Source: Selenomonas sp. (lineage in GTDB: Bacteria; Bacillota; Negativicutes; Selenomonadales; Selenomonadaceae). Taken from it: 7,734 bases of DNA. A program made the translations under genes and the position numbers. The DNA is taken from assembly GCA_003518745.1 (NCBI GenBank), contig DOYB01000053.1, positions 1 to 7,734 of the forward strand. Direction: 5' to 3'. Below, in pieces: positions 6,234 to 7,734 of the stretch (the stretch's first letter is position 1; each line of letters opens with the position of its first letter). The notes beneath the pieces are model-generated. The model did not search any database, had not been told where the DNA came from, and was given only the letters and a program-made list of their open reading frames with translations.

Positions 6234-7022
6234 ATGAAAATCAATCTGCCACAGTCATACTTCAACAAGCTAATTCGCGCAGTAGTGGAATTCGACCTTA
6301 TTCAAGATGGCGACCATATACTTATCGGCATATCCGGTGGCAAGGACAGCATCTTCCTCGCATATGCCCTCGCTATTCTCCGTGAAAGGCTGAAAAAGGA
6401 CTTCCGGCTCTCAGCCCTTACCATAAATCCCATGTTTTCTAAGGAAATCCACATGGAAGGAATAACTGAATTCTGCAAATCTCTGGATATTCCCCATGAG
6501 ATCCACAACGTGGATATAGCAGAGGCCATTCGTCAAAGCCACAATAAGAACGCCTGTTTCACCTGCTCCTATTTCAGAAGAGGCGCTATCAATCGCTATG
6601 CCACCGAACAGGGCATGAACAAGATTGCCTATGCCCATCACCTTGACGACGCGGTTGAGACCTTCTTCATGGGGCTGCTCTACTCGGGACAGCTTACGAC
6701 CTTCTCGCCTAAGACATATCTTGACAGGACAGGCCTCACAGTAATCCGTCCCCTCGTTTACTTCCGTGAGTACGAGCTTGCAAAATCAGAAAAATATCAC
6801 GGATGCTCTGCTGTCCCATCCTCATGCCCCATTGACGGCACGACCTACAGGCAGAAGGTTAAGGAACTCATCGAGGAAATGGGTAAAGACAACAAGCAGC
6901 TTTTCTCCCATCTGACAGCCGCCATGCGTGAAAGCTCCCTGGGGGAGCTTTGGCCCGCCGCCAAGACAAGGGAGGAGATGAAGGAGACCTATTTCAACTA
7001 TATGGGAAGGTCTCACGCATAA
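6234..7022 (+). CDS. TtcA-family PP-loop tRNA thiolation protein
   Basis: The protein belongs to the TtcA/TilS superfamily of ATP pyrophosphatases, which adenylate a tRNA base; TtcA itself makes 2-thiocytidine at position 32 using an oxygen-sensitive iron-sulfur cluster. Of 262 residues, SGGKDS (34-39) is the PP-loop, C108-F-T-C111 followed by RRG is the family's paired-cysteine block, AHHLDDAVET (134-143) is the second conserved ATP-site block, and C198 (in SSCPIDG) fits the third cluster cysteine. C191 is an additional nearby cysteine. It is shorter than the enterobacterial enzyme but has all these elements. ATG 6234 follows a strong AGGAGGA at 9 nt. It is divergent from der, with only 44 bp between the start codons, and its end overlaps the convergent lipid kinase gene. 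The exact tRNA target cannot be told from the sequence. Confidence 0.88.
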   Translation: MKINLPQSYFNKLIRAVVEFDLIQDGDHILIGISGGKDSIFLAYALAILRERLKKDFRLSALTINPMFSKEIHMEGITEFCKSLDIPHEIHNVDIAEAIRQSHNKNACFTCSYFRRGAINRYATEQGMNKIAYAHHLDDAVETFFMGLLYSGQLTTFSPKTYLDRTGLTVIRPLVYFREYELAKSEKYHGCSAVPSSCPIDGTTYRQKVKELIEEMGKDNKQLFSHLTAAMRESSLGELWPAAKTREEMKETYFNYMGRSHA

Positions 7023-7734
7023 ACCGATATGGCTTCGGGAACGGTCTCTATTTCCAAGGGAAGCAGCGGACCGATTTCCCCATCAAGATCGCTGACAAGC
7101 TCTCCCTTTTCGGATGAAATCCGGAAACTCTTTGCCTGCTTGTGAAACACGAATTTACGTCCCGTAACGGATTTCCCCGCGATCAAATCAGCAGTCAGCT
7201 TCATCAGACTTGCGGGACTGCATTTCTTCACAGCAAGAAGATCCAGCTTGCCGTCATCAACAGAAGCCTCTTTTGCCACATTCTTCATGCTTCCAACCAC
7301 AGAACTGTTCAATACTATGAACAGGAACGCGTCCAGCTCCCATTTCTCTCCATCAGCATCAAGCCGCATGGGAAAGGAGCGAAACTTCGGAATCTCTCCA
7401 ATACCTCTCAGATAATAGGCCAGCTTCCCCAACGCGTTCTTCATTTTTGAATCAACCTCATGGGCTATGGAGGTCAGCACTCCGGCGCTGGCCACATTTA
7501 CGAAATATCTGTCCCCGGTCTTCCCAAGGTCAACTCTGCGGGTGTTCCCCTCCGCGATCCGGTCAAAGTAGCTCTCCAAATCCTCATTTACGTGAAGATA
7601 TGTGGCGAAATCATTGGATGTGCCGCTGCCAATCATCCCAACGGGAATATCCAGTCCAGCTTTCATTATCAAGTTAATTACGCAATGGAGAGTCCCATCG
7701 CCTCCAGCGGCAATAACCCCCTCAGCGCCGGACT
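7013..7734 (-). CDS. Diacylglycerol kinase-family lipid kinase (YegS/DgkB type), N-terminus beyond window
   Basis: This protein should phosphorylate a lipid such as diacylglycerol with ATP at the membrane surface, probably recycling lipid for phospholipid synthesis. The visible 239 residues are the C-terminal part of a protein usually about 300 long; the frame is open at the right edge. Counting from the edge, the catalytic-domain motif GGDGT is at 10-14 and GSGTSNDFA at 35-43. The second domain carries DDGKLD (159-164), the usual metal-binding loop, and DLDGE (215-219). A TTG at 7672 is not the true start, because the GGDGT motif lies upstream of it in the same frame. Its substrate cannot be assigned: the family also includes undecaprenol-unrelated lipid kinases of unknown specificity. 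Its last codons overlap the end of the TtcA-like gene on the other strand. Confidence 0.93.
   Translation of the reverse strand, partial: SGAEGVIAAGGDGTLHCVINLIMKAGLDIPVGMIGSGTSNDFATYLHVNEDLESYFDRIAEGNTRRVDLGKTGDRYFVNVASAGVLTSIAHEVDSKMKNALGKLAYYLRGIGEIPKFRSFPMRLDADGEKWELDAFLFIVLNSSVVGSMKNVAKEASVDDGKLDLLAVKKCSPASLMKLTADLIAGKSVTGRKFVFHKQAKSFRISSEKGELVSDLDGEIGPLLPLEIETVPEAISVYA

Noticed and set aside
7013..7672. Lipid kinase as a complete gene starting at TTG 7672
   Set aside because: The catalytic GGDGT motif lies upstream in the same frame, so the gene continues past the window edge.

Overview
The window carries a compact set of housekeeping genes of a low-GC-lineage, Gram-positive-related bacterium with mid-range GC. 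The form of Der, the der–plsY pair, the FMN-riboswitch-led ribD and the three-cysteine TtcA-type protein fit Firmicutes, possibly Negativicutes of the Selenomonas type. The taxon is my inference and is not proven by the window. Start codons were chosen by ribosome binding site: ribD and der both appear to use GTG, and both differ from the longest open frame.

Layout from left to right: (1) positions 1-1282, minus strand: a diguanylate cyclase (degenerate receiver-like domain, PAS, GGDEF) cut off at its C-terminus by the window edge. (2) 1307-2398, minus: ribD, only 24 bp upstream of the cyclase gene. (3) 2399-2691: the ribD control region, with a strong sigma-A-type promoter, a clear FMN riboswitch, and an intrinsic terminator just before the ribD ribosome binding site. 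(4) 2781-3980, minus: an AT-rich AAA_14/DUF4143 ATPase with its own promoter, which overlaps a perfect 13-bp inverted repeat. (5) 3981-4276: a hairpin-rich intergenic stretch without a convincing gene. (6) 4277-6189, minus: plsY and der, translationally coupled (der first). (7) 6234-7022, plus: a TtcA-like PP-loop tRNA thiolase, divergent from der. (8) 7013 to the right edge, minus: a YegS/DgkB-type lipid kinase missing its N-terminus and convergent with the thiolase gene, overlapping it by 10 bp.

How they work together: ribD makes the riboflavin precursor and is set up to be shut off by FMN through transcription attenuation. The cyclase gene has no promoter or terminator of its own in the 24-bp gap, so it is probably read from the same FMN-controlled transcript, which would link flavin status to cyclic di-GMP. 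der (ribosome assembly GTPase) and plsY (glycerol-3-phosphate acylation) form a classic growth-linked pair. The ATPase between the two operons looks like a later arrival by base composition and by its independent promoter.

The most interesting points are the FMN riboswitch–ribD–cyclase transcript, the palindrome on the ATPase promoter, and the structured intergenic element at 4060-4277. I found no CRISPR array, tRNA, rRNA, transposase or phage gene, and nothing that amounts to a wholly new defence or metabolic system.
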